Positions 16,168 to 23,293 of a stretch of DNA of 64,000 bases are shown in pieces. The stretch covers positions 1 to 64,000 of the forward strand of contig NZ_QTJR01000004.1 of assembly GCF_003382285.1 (NCBI RefSeq), read 5' to 3'. This DNA is from Lysobacter soli (GTDB lineage: Bacteria > Pseudomonadota > Gammaproteobacteria > Xanthomonadales > Xanthomonadaceae). Both the position numbers and the translations under genes were made by a program. Under the pieces are notes generated by a model. It saw nothing but the letters and a program-made list of their open reading frames with translations, was not told the DNA's origin and did not search any database. Numbering within the stretch: position 1 is the stretch's first letter; the number at the start of each line of letters is the position of its first letter.

Positions 16168-17469
16168 ATGGGGGGTGCCACTGTGGCGAAGAAGAGCTTC
16201 ATCCTTCAAGGCTTCACCGCAAGGACTCACAAGGACGCGATCATCAGCCTCTTCGATGTTCCCGACATTGAGCGCGTGATTGTCAGCGTGGCCTTCGTGA
16301 ACCAGAGCGGCGTCGCCCTGCTCGAGTCGCAGCTAAGCAAATACAGCGGCCAGACCAAGGTCTTCATTGGCATTCGGAACGACATTACTTCTACCCAGGC
16401 CGCCAAGCACCTGCTCGATCTGGGCGTCTCCCTTTTCCTCGTGGATACTGGGTCCCGCAGAGTCCTTTTCCATCCCAAGGTCTACTTGGTCAAGGGTGCC
16501 AGTGAGGCCCGATTGATAATCGGCAGCGCCAACCTTACGCCGGGCGGCCTCAACAACAACATCGAAGCAGGCATCGTTGTTGAATTTGACCTCGGCGACC
16601 CCGATGAAAGAGCACTGGTGGAGAGCATCGAGCAGGGTTTCGATGATCTGGCCACCGACTACCCCCAGAATCTCATAGAGGTCACGGCAGAATCAGTGCT
16701 GGACGCCCTCCAAGCGAGCGGCCGCCTCATCGACGAGACCGTGGCTTCGCCACCACGCCCCGTGAGTGCTGCTACCTCGCCAGCGAACGACCCGGTTCCC
16801 CGAATCGCCCTCAAAGTTGCACCGCTCTATAGCACCCTGTCTGCTGCGAAGAAGGCGGCTGCCAACATAACGATTGCCCCTACCGCCCCGGCGGCATCCC
16901 AAGTTGCAGCAGCCGCTGCCTCTGCCCCGACGACAGCCGCAACCACGGCAACGGCGGCCCCTGCCCCTGCTGCGGCTGCCGCGGCAACGGTCGCCCCTGT
17001 CGCCGCACCCACGCCGCCACCCGCATCTGGAGTTGAGTACGAGCTTGTCTGGGAAAGCAAGCCGCTGACGCGGCGTGACTTGAACATCCCGGACGGGAAG
17101 AACACGAACCAAACCGGCTCCGTCAATCTCGACAAGGGATTACTACCTGACGACGTAGACCAGCGGCATTACTTCCGCGAGGAGATTTTCCCCACGTTGA
17201 CTTGGGGCCCCAGCAGGACAGCAACGGTCGAAGAAGCTTATGCAAAGTTCCAGCTCGTGGTGAAAGGAATCAGCTACGGCGAATTCGATCTGCGCGTGGC
17301 TCACACCATGGGCACCACCAGCAAGACCTACAAGCAAAACAATGCGGTGACGCGCCTTAGCTGGGGGCCAATGCGCGATTACATAGCCAAGGCTGATCTC
17401 ATAAGCCGAACACTTTCACTCTATCGAGACAAAGCCGACCCGAAGCGGTTTGTCCTCGAAATTGACTAA
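16168..17469 (+). CDS. PLD-superfamily restriction endonuclease (NgoFVII/BfiI-like)
   Basis: This 433-residue protein has an N-terminal PLD nuclease domain (about 8-190) with a single HxK...GSxN catalytic motif: His102-Pro-Lys104 and GSANLT at 119-124. A long Ala/Pro/Thr linker (about 198-292) joins it to a C-terminal domain (about 293-433, RRDLNIPDGKN, FREEIFPTLTWGP) resembling the DNA-recognition domain of NgoFVII-type enzymes. Such enzymes dimerise to build one active site and need no metal. A GTG at 16183, preceded by a G run, is an alternative start. It converges on, and overlaps by 4 bases, the methylase gene, giving a complete restriction-modification pair. Confidence 0.8.
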   Translation: MGGATVAKKSFILQGFTARTHKDAIISLFDVPDIERVIVSVAFVNQSGVALLESQLSKYSGQTKVFIGIRNDITSTQAAKHLLDLGVSLFLVDTGSRRVLFHPKVYLVKGASEARLIIGSANLTPGGLNNNIEAGIVVEFDLGDPDERALVESIEQGFDDLATDYPQNLIEVTAESVLDALQASGRLIDETVASPPRPVSAATSPANDPVPRIALKVAPLYSTLSAAKKAAANITIAPTAPAASQVAAAAASAPTTAATTATAAPAPAAAAAATVAPVAAPTPPPASGVEYELVWESKPLTRRDLNIPDGKNTNQTGSVNLDKGLLPDDVDQRHYFREEIFPTLTWGPSRTATVEEAYAKFQLVVKGISYGEFDLRVAHTMGTTSKTYKQNNAVTRLSWGPMRDYIAKADLISRTLSLYRDKADPKRFVLEID

Positions 17470-19127
17470 ACCGCTTCTACCTCGACCTTCTCGTCACTGG
17501 TGGTGCGGTGGCGTCGATCGCGTAGCCGCTTCCATCCGTTGAGCACGCATCCTTGCTTTGCATGCGACAGCCCCAACCCACCTAACACGATCCGCGAGTT
17601 GACCTCGAGGGCCTCACGAGCGGTTTGTGTACGGATTTGTTTGTCGAGTTCCTTCGCTCCGGCCTTAATCTTGCCGGGCAGGGGGATTACGAGCTTCTCG
17701 ATTTCAGACGGCACCAACTCCAGCACCCCACCTCCGTAGTACCTCCCCTCCAATTCGGCACTCAATGCAGTTAACCCGTTGAAGAAGCACGCAACAAACT
17801 TTTCGGCGGAGGTCCCGTTAAGCACCCGAATTCGATATGCGGTATCGGTCGTGTAAGCCCCTGCCTTGTTCAAGATAAGGCGCGGGAGATCATGGGAACG
17901 CTTGAGCATTCCAATTTCCGTCGAGTACACCGAAGGCACCGAGAACCACGGCGACCGAATTCGGCACTTGTAGCGAGTATGTAGCGATTCCGCTTCCCCT
18001 GCCTCAATGTAAGCCTTCGACTTCTTATACCGAAGCGGCTCGCTGTCTTGAAACCACAAAAAGTTTGTGGGGTTCCCGACCTTGGCATTGGCGGCATGCT
18101 GCTTCGTATCGTAGATGACCCCAGGGCAGTGCTCGCTGCGGCCAAACATCGGGTAGGCCCAACGCTCCAAGCCGTGCTTAGCCACAACTTCATCGGTCAC
18201 CAAGAAGAATTTGTTGGCCCCTGTAACGATGCCAACATTGACATCGGCAACATCGCTAAAACGATGCACTTCCTCGTGGTCACCAAGCTCGTCAAATAGG
18301 TCCCGCGTTTCCTTGTCCAAGATGGCGCGCGTCCACTTACCGGCAACAGTCTTTCCATTGATCGACTGAGGCGCAGAAAAAACCTTCGCAGGCTTCATCC
18401 GAAGAAATTCGCGGTCCCTCACCTCATAAATGCCAAGGCCTTGGGCTTTGTCAGCTTCGTCGCGCCGCTTTTCTGCTAGAAGCAGAACCGCACCTTGGAG
18501 GGTTCCGGCAAACCACAACTCTTCGGGGTCAATGACAACTAGACGCCGACACTCAGCGCCGAGATACGAGCGCAACGACTGAGCATGCATCACATGGATG
18601 ATTTCCGCCGGAACAACCATCGCTAAGCGACCGCCCGGGCGGAGCATCTTCATGCTGGCCAGGATGAAAGGAACCCAAGCGTTCGTATGCTTAGTGAAAG
18701 GAAGCCCCAGGCTGCGGAAGACCTGTTCGGCCTTCACTTGGAATGGTTCGGGCAAATACTGGTAACGAACGAACGGAGGGTTGCCAATCACCGCGTCGAA
18801 GGTAGCTTCTTCCCGGCCAGACATTTCCAGCGCCCAGGACAGGAAATCTGTCACGTGAACTTTGGCCGCTGGCAAGCCGACTTCTTTCGCGCGCCTCCTT
18901 GATTTGGCAGCCTCCTGATCGTTTAGCTCCATAGCCGTCACTTCCAGCGTCGATGGAGCGCCCGCGCCACGAAGCGCGCTAAAGAACACCCCATCACCAC
19001 AGCTAGGCTCTAGGACACGCTTAGGATCGATCTCAAGCACCCACTGACACAGGAAGGTGGCGAGGTCTTCCGGGGTGTAGTAGCCACCTCGGAGCTTCTG
19101 CGCCGTTTCGTTAGCAATAAAATTCAT
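17466..19127 (-). CDS. N6-adenine DNA methyltransferase (Eco57I/type IIG-like)
   Basis: This 553-residue class I methyltransferase has an N-terminal block KLRGGYYTPEDLATFL, typical of N6_Mtase enzymes. The SAM-binding motif I is VLEPSCGDGVFF (about 38-49) and the catalytic motif IV is NPPF (116-119). The C-terminal half (about 290-500) should contain the target-recognition region. It is predicted to methylate adenine in the site cut by the adjacent PLD nuclease. The start overlaps the stop of the upstream ribbon-helix-helix gene by 4 bases; the stop overlaps the convergent nuclease stop. Confidence 0.88.
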   Translation of the reverse strand: MNFIANETAQKLRGGYYTPEDLATFLCQWVLEIDPKRVLEPSCGDGVFFSALRGAGAPSTLEVTAMELNDQEAAKSRRRAKEVGLPAAKVHVTDFLSWALEMSGREEATFDAVIGNPPFVRYQYLPEPFQVKAEQVFRSLGLPFTKHTNAWVPFILASMKMLRPGGRLAMVVPAEIIHVMHAQSLRSYLGAECRRLVVIDPEELWFAGTLQGAVLLLAEKRRDEADKAQGLGIYEVRDREFLRMKPAKVFSAPQSINGKTVAGKWTRAILDKETRDLFDELGDHEEVHRFSDVADVNVGIVTGANKFFLVTDEVVAKHGLERWAYPMFGRSEHCPGVIYDTKQHAANAKVGNPTNFLWFQDSEPLRYKKSKAYIEAGEAESLHTRYKCRIRSPWFSVPSVYSTEIGMLKRSHDLPRLILNKAGAYTTDTAYRIRVLNGTSAEKFVACFFNGLTALSAELEGRYYGGGVLELVPSEIEKLVIPLPGKIKAGAKELDKQIRTQTAREALEVNSRIVLGGLGLSHAKQGCVLNGWKRLRDRRHRTTSDEKVEVEAV

Positions 19128-19321
19128 GGGTGATTTTTACCGAGCAGCGGCCATTGGTCGGCAACGTATTTCTCTGCCGCATCGCGGATGACCCAGGCCA
19201 CCGACACCTTCTTCTGCTTCGCGATGTCTTGAAGGGTCTGGTAGATGTCCGGGGGGAGACTTGCCGTCGCGCGCATGGCGCGGGGCCTTCCGGTCGGCTT
19301 CCGGCCTCGTTTCGCAGACAT
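19124..19321 (-). CDS. ribbon-helix-helix DNA-binding protein
   Basis: This 65-residue basic protein starts at MSAKRGRKPTGRP, with a G-rich Shine-Dalgarno-like sequence just upstream; two earlier in-frame ATGs lack one. The core MRATASLPPDIYQTLQDIAKQ followed by SVAWVIRDAAEKYV fits a CopG/Arc-type ribbon-helix-helix fold. It overlaps the methylase start by 4 bases, so it is the first gene of that operon. It may act as the controller of methylase and nuclease expression, as C proteins do in other restriction systems. That role is inferred. Confidence 0.75.
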   Translation of the reverse strand: MSAKRGRKPTGRPRAMRATASLPPDIYQTLQDIAKQKKVSVAWVIRDAAEKYVADQWPLLGKNHP

Positions 19322-19348
19322 ACCCGCCCCCATAATTAGTTGCATCAC

Positions 19349-19543
19349 TTTACATCACTTCGCAGCATACGCTTTTAGTCGCGGTAGGGCGGCCCTTGGG
19401 TCGCAAAAGACCGGGGCGCAAAGAATCGAATGGAGCCGTCTCGGTGATTGAGACCAGCTTGAGCGGCGGCTCCGGCTTACCGGCCACTTACCGAGACGGG
19501 ACGCTTAGTGGCGGTTTGGCTAACCTATTGATCCGTAAGGTAG
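19349..19543. other. right end of island, with 10-bp inverted repeat
   Basis: CCGTCTCGGT (19436-19445) is inverted as ACCGAGACGG (19490-19499), close to the right attachment site. It may be an integrase arm-type or excisionase site, or a hairpin. The promoter of the ribbon-helix-helix gene should also lie here. Confidence 0.5.
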
Positions 19544-19630
19544 GGCTATGTAGCTCAGCCGGTTAGAGCACAGCACTCATAATGCTGGGGTCGGTGGTTC
19601 GAGTCCACCCATAGCCACCATCCGCGAGAG
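19543..19630. repeat. right 88-bp direct repeat (attR) spanning tRNA-Met
   Basis: This is identical to 9042-9129. It contains a whole tRNA-Met and 10 bases downstream of its CCA. Confidence 0.9.
19544..19620 (+). tRNA. tRNA-Met (CAT), elongator type, right copy
   Basis: The sequence is identical to the left copy, 77 nt with encoded CCA and anticodon CAT. It is followed directly by a strong hairpin terminator, which suggests that the original chromosomal 3' flank is on this side. Its upstream region is island DNA, so whether it is transcribed depends on an island promoter. Confidence 0.95.
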
Positions 19631-19635
19631 CACAC

Positions 19636-19662
19636 GAAAACCCGCAGCGATGCGGGTTTTTT
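19636..19662 (+). terminator. rho-independent terminator of tRNA-Met
   Basis: The arms CCCGCA and TGCGGG surround a GCGA loop and are followed by six T residues. It sits 16 bases downstream of the right tRNA. Confidence 0.88.
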
Positions 19663-19763
19663 GTTGCCCGCTCGAAGGCGACCGAGACCGTTCGCCCACC
19701 ACGAGGCGCCATCTGCTCCCCGTTCACGAACGCCGGCAGAGCGGACCCGCTCGACCCGCCTCC

Positions 19764-20966
19764 TCAGCGCAATCGCTCGAACCCGAACAGCGCCTGCAGC
19801 GGATGTCGGCGCCGCTCGAGCCACGCGCGCATCAGCCCGGCCCCCAGCATGCTGTAGACGATGCCGTTGCCGCCGTAGGCCATCGCGAACAGTACGCGCG
19901 GGCCCCATTGCGGATGGGGACCGAAGAAGGGCAGCCCGTCCTTCGTTTCCGCGAACGTCCCCGCCCAGGCGAACGACGGGACGGTGGTCAATCGCGGAAA
20001 CAGGTCCTGCACGCGCTTCATCAGCTGTCCCGCCTTCTTGTCCACGCGCAGGTCGCGACGCCGGGGGATGTCCACCGCATCGTCCTCACCACCGACCAGC
20101 AGACGAGAATCGCCCGTAGCGCGCATGTAGAGGTATGGACGCGCGGTTTCCCACAGCATGGTGTCCGCGAGCGCGCCCAGCTCCACCGGCTCGGTGATGC
20201 ATGCGTAGCTGCTGCGATTGCGGGCCAGGCTCTGGTCGATCCAGCGCTGCGACTCGTAGCCCGCTGCCACGACCACGTCCCGCGCGATCACTCGGGCGCC
20301 AGCATCGCTTTCGAGCACGACCTGCCGTGAGGTGGTCCGCACCGGCTTCAACCGTGTGCGCGTATATACGCCACCGCCGCGTTTGTGCAGGCGTTCCAAC
20401 AGCCGGTGCGCGAGCCGATACGGGTCCACGCGCGCGGCCTGCGTCGTGAGCAGCGCCGCCGGCGCGTCGAATTCGTACTCACGCGCGACATCACCGCGAT
20501 CGAGCCAGTGCGTGTCCAGGCCTGCGCGACGCCTGGCCTCGAATTCCGAACGCAGGCGCGGCACGTGCCAGCGACTGCTCGCGAAGTACAGGCTGTTGGT
20601 ACGGGCGAAATCCACGTCACGGACACCACGCGCCAGGTCGCCGATCATCTCGATCGCTTCCTCGCATGCGCGATACGCCATCGAAGCCGGTTCCTCGCCG
20701 TACTCGCGTGCGAGGTCCGTCAGATGGGTGTCGATCTCGTACTGCAGCAGCGCCGTGCTCGCCGCACTGCTGCCCCAGCCGACGTCGCGCTGGTCGAACA
20801 CCGCGACCTCGTGCCCGGCGTCGGCGAGCGCATCGGCGATGATGGCGCCGGTGATCCCGGCGCCGATGACCGCCACGTCGCAACGAAGATCCGTGCGCAG
20901 CGGTCCATACGACTGCATCAGCCCGTTCTTGACCGCCCAGAACGGGTAGCCGCTTTTCAGGTCCAT
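19764..20966 (-). CDS. FAD-dependent oxidoreductase (DAO family)
   Basis: This 400-residue flavoprotein of the D-amino-acid-oxidase/glycine-oxidase superfamily has a dinucleotide-binding Rossmann motif at the N-terminus (CDVAVIGAGITGAIIADALA, about residues 29-48), a second FAD contact near VGWGSSAASTALLQYEID, and the late block FAWAGTFAETKDGLPFFG with GGNGIVYSMLGA near the C-terminus. Members oxidise amines or amino acids with release of H2O2. The GSS...STALLQ and DGLPFFG motifs are of the PuuB/YgaF-like subgroup. The substrate cannot be deduced. No pathway genes are adjacent. Confidence 0.85.
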   Translation of the reverse strand: MDLKSGYPFWAVKNGLMQSYGPLRTDLRCDVAVIGAGITGAIIADALADAGHEVAVFDQRDVGWGSSAASTALLQYEIDTHLTDLAREYGEEPASMAYRACEEAIEMIGDLARGVRDVDFARTNSLYFASSRWHVPRLRSEFEARRRAGLDTHWLDRGDVAREYEFDAPAALLTTQAARVDPYRLAHRLLERLHKRGGGVYTRTRLKPVRTTSRQVVLESDAGARVIARDVVVAAGYESQRWIDQSLARNRSSYACITEPVELGALADTMLWETARPYLYMRATGDSRLLVGGEDDAVDIPRRRDLRVDKKAGQLMKRVQDLFPRLTTVPSFAWAGTFAETKDGLPFFGPHPQWGPRVLFAMAYGGNGIVYSMLGAGLMRAWLERRRHPLQALFGFERLR

Positions 20967-20976
20967 GGCGCGGCCG

Positions 20977-21246
20977 TCAGGCGCGCGCGTGGCGCGACTT
21001 GCGCCGCGCCACGATGCATTGACCGACGATGGCGGTGATGAGGATCGCCACGTTGGTGGCGACGAACACCTTGTTTCCCACCATCGCGCTGTAGGCGACG
21101 AAGCCTACCGACGCCACGCACTGGCCGATGAACAGCCAGCGCGAGACGCCTTTCGCCTCCGGGTCGCGCGCCATGGTCACGACCTGGCGGATGAGCGTCG
21201 CAAGAAGAACGATCGACGCGAGCCAGCCGATCACATCGGGATTCAT
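20977..21246 (-). CDS. PQ-loop/SemiSWEET-like small membrane protein
   Basis: This 89-residue protein has three predicted membrane helices (about 5-25, 37-57 and 60-80). The first helix and loop (GWLASIVLLATLIRQVVTMARDPEAKGVSRWLFIGQ) resemble the start of a PQ-loop repeat, in which a Pro-Gln or related pair kinks the helix. Half-size SemiSWEETs of this length dimerise to transport small sugars, but the canonical PQ dipeptide is absent, so the assignment is tentative. It is 10 bases from the FAD oxidoreductase start and may be cotranscribed. Confidence 0.55.
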   Translation of the reverse strand: MNPDVIGWLASIVLLATLIRQVVTMARDPEAKGVSRWLFIGQCVASVGFVAYSAMVGNKVFVATNVAILITAIVGQCIVARRKSRHARA

Positions 21247-21295
21247 GCGGCGCGTCCCGTCCAGTGGCCGGCGCGGTTGATGGTGACGCGCTCGA

Positions 21296-21751
21296 TCAGC
21301 CCAACGCCTCGAAGCCGTGCTTCAGGCGGCTCATTTCGTCGTGTCCCTGCTTGACCGAGGCGTAGGCCTTGTCGATCGCGTCGCGCGCGGCCGGCGAGAG
21401 CTCGAGGTCCTTCAGCGCTTCCTCGTACTTGTGCTTGATGTGGTCCTCGCCGCGCTCGACTTCCTTGACCACCGCCTCGTCGCCCTTCGTCAGCGCGGCG
21501 CGCAGGTCCACGAACACGCGATGCGCGCCGGCGAGCACGGTGCCGTCGTCCTCAGGCTTGCCGCCCTGCGATACGACGTAGGCCTGCAAGGCCGCGACCG
21601 CTGCCTGGCGCTCGCTCGCGCGGCGCTCGAACAGCGTGCGCAGCGTCGGGTTCTGCGCGTCGCTCGCCGCCTCGCGGTAGCCGTCCACACTGTCGATGGT
21701 GGTCTCGATGAGGCTGTTCACCACGTGCAGTTCATGTTCGATGTTCGCCAT
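21296..21751 (-). CDS. DUF2383/PA2169-family four-helix-bundle protein
   Basis: This 151-residue, largely helical protein has the ferritin-like arrangement seen in PA2169-family proteins: N-terminal VVNSLIETTIDSVDGYREAA, then RRASERQAAVAALQ, then GEDHIKHKYEEAL and SVKQGHDEMSRLK. Conserved Glu and His residues in the helices could bind metal. Members are commonly stress-induced; function is unknown. A GGAGA sequence precedes the ATG. Confidence 0.8.
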   Translation of the reverse strand: MANIEHELHVVNSLIETTIDSVDGYREAASDAQNPTLRTLFERRASERQAAVAALQAYVVSQGGKPEDDGTVLAGAHRVFVDLRAALTKGDEAVVKEVERGEDHIKHKYEEALKDLELSPAARDAIDKAYASVKQGHDEMSRLKHGFEALG

Positions 21752-21939
21752 TGCAGTCTCCGTTTCGGTTTGCGATGAGCTCGATCATCGGGGCGATGCG
21801 GCGACGGAATCGTGAACGCGCAGACGACGTTAAGTCTTTTCATCGTTGCGTTAAGCGTGTTGCGGGAACGCTCTCACGTGCGCGTCACGGTTCTTCACCG
21901 AGTCTTGAAATCCAGAGGTTTTCTTGCATCGGTACGCAC

Positions 21940-22680
21940 ATGAACCAGAACGGTCGACTCATCCTGATCGTCGAGGACCACCTTTCCATCGCGGAAATGC
22001 TCGGCGGTTATTTCGAGGCGGGTGGCTACGAAGTGGATTACGCCCGCGATGGTGCCGAAGCACTGCGGCTCTCGGCGAACAACCCGTACGACGCGATCCT
22101 GCTCGATCGCAACCTGCCCCGCATCGACGGCGTGGAAGTGTGTCGCCGCATCCGCCAGGAGCAGCGCCGCTCCACGCCCATCCTCATGCTCACCGCGCGC
22201 GACACCGTGGAAGATCGCGTGGAAGGCCTGGAAGCGGGCGCCGACGATTACCTCACCAAGCCGTTCTCGATCGAGGAACTCGAAGCGCGCCTGCGTGGCC
22301 TGATGCGCCGCTCGCGCAAGACCGCCGGTGAGCCGATCCGCGTCGGGGATCTCGTGCTCGATCCGCATGCGATGAGCGCGGAGCGTGGCGGCACGACGAT
22401 CCACCTCACGCCGATCGGCTTCCAGATCCTGCACCTGCTGATGCGCGAAGCGCCGCGCGTGGTCAGTCGCGAGGAAATCCAGCGCGAGGTATGGCGCGAC
22501 GAGCCGCCGGATTCGGATTCGCTGCGCAGCCACCTCTACATCCTGCGCAAGGCGATCGATCGCGGGCACGACACGCCGCTGCTGCAGACGATCCCCGGCA
22601 TGGGTTTCCGCATCGGGGAACATCCGTCGGCGTTCACTGCATCGCGCAACCAGCGCGAGAGCGCCACGGCGCAGGGCTGA
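21940..22680 (+). CDS. OmpR-family response regulator
   Basis: The protein is 246 residues from the ATG at 21940. The receiver domain (about 7-122) has the acidic pair in LIVEDH, the phospho-acceptor Asp in AILLDRNLPR, the Thr of MLTARD and the Lys of LTKPFS. The winged-helix effector domain (about 134-232) includes LTPIGFQILHLLM and RSHLYILRKAID. It should bind DNA as a phosphorylated dimer. No histidine kinase is encoded beside it; the next genes downstream are heme oxygenase and a kinase-less bacteriophytochrome. Confidence 0.92.
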   Translation: MNQNGRLILIVEDHLSIAEMLGGYFEAGGYEVDYARDGAEALRLSANNPYDAILLDRNLPRIDGVEVCRRIRQEQRRSTPILMLTARDTVEDRVEGLEAGADDYLTKPFSIEELEARLRGLMRRSRKTAGEPIRVGDLVLDPHAMSAERGGTTIHLTPIGFQILHLLMREAPRVVSREEIQREVWRDEPPDSDSLRSHLYILRKAIDRGHDTPLLQTIPGMGFRIGEHPSAFTASRNQRESATAQG

Positions 22681-22750
22681 GCCTGAACGGACCAACGCGG
22701 CAAGCACGGATCGGGTAGTCTGGAGCTCCTCGATCGCGCGGGAGCGCCCG

Positions 22751-23293
22751 ATGTCGCTGGGCCCCGTCCGCTCGCATCTGCGCCATGCCACCGCGTCCGC
22801 GCATGGACGCGTCGATGCGTTGCTTCCCGATGGTGTTACGAAGCACCGCGACTACGCCGCCTACCTGCGCGCGATGCATCGCTTCGTCGCGACCAGCGCA
22901 CTGCCCGACGGCGCGCGCGATCGCTACCTGCCGCTGCTTTCCGACGATCTGCAAACGCTGGGAATCGTCGGCGAAGCGACGCCCGCGGATGCGGAGCCGG
23001 AAGACCGCTACGAGCGGCTCGGCTGGGCGTACGTGTTCGAAGGCTCCTCGCTCGGCGCGCGCCTGCTGCTGCGCCAGGCCAGCGCGCTGGGTTTCGATGG
23101 AAGCGCCGGTGCGCGCTACCTGAACGAGCATGCCGCCTCCAGCGGCTGGCCGGACCTGCTCCGGCAACTGGAAGACGCCACGCCCGACGCAGGCCAGCTC
23201 GATCGCCTCGTCGCCGCCAGCCATCGCGCCTTCGCCGCCGTCGAAGCCGCATTGCGCGACGCATTGCGCGTCGAAAAGGAAGGAACCGAATGA
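22751..23293 (+). CDS. bphO: heme oxygenase (biliverdin-producing)
   Basis: This 180-residue bacterial heme oxygenase opens heme to biliverdin, CO and Fe2+. The proximal His is in RHATASAHGRVDAL (about His18) and the distal-helix glycine block is YVFEGSSLGARLLLRQ. Its stop overlaps the bacteriophytochrome start (ATGA), the standard bphO-bphP arrangement, so its product biliverdin is the chromophore of the next protein. Confidence 0.93.
   Translation: MSLGPVRSHLRHATASAHGRVDALLPDGVTKHRDYAAYLRAMHRFVATSALPDGARDRYLPLLSDDLQTLGIVGEATPADAEPEDRYERLGWAYVFEGSSLGARLLLRQASALGFDGSAGARYLNEHAASSGWPDLLRQLEDATPDAGQLDRLVAASHRAFAAVEAALRDALRVEKEGTE

Noticed and set aside
20977-21246. Confident SemiSWEET sugar transporter
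   Set aside because: The PQ dipeptide is not present, so only a loose PQ-loop-like label is justified.
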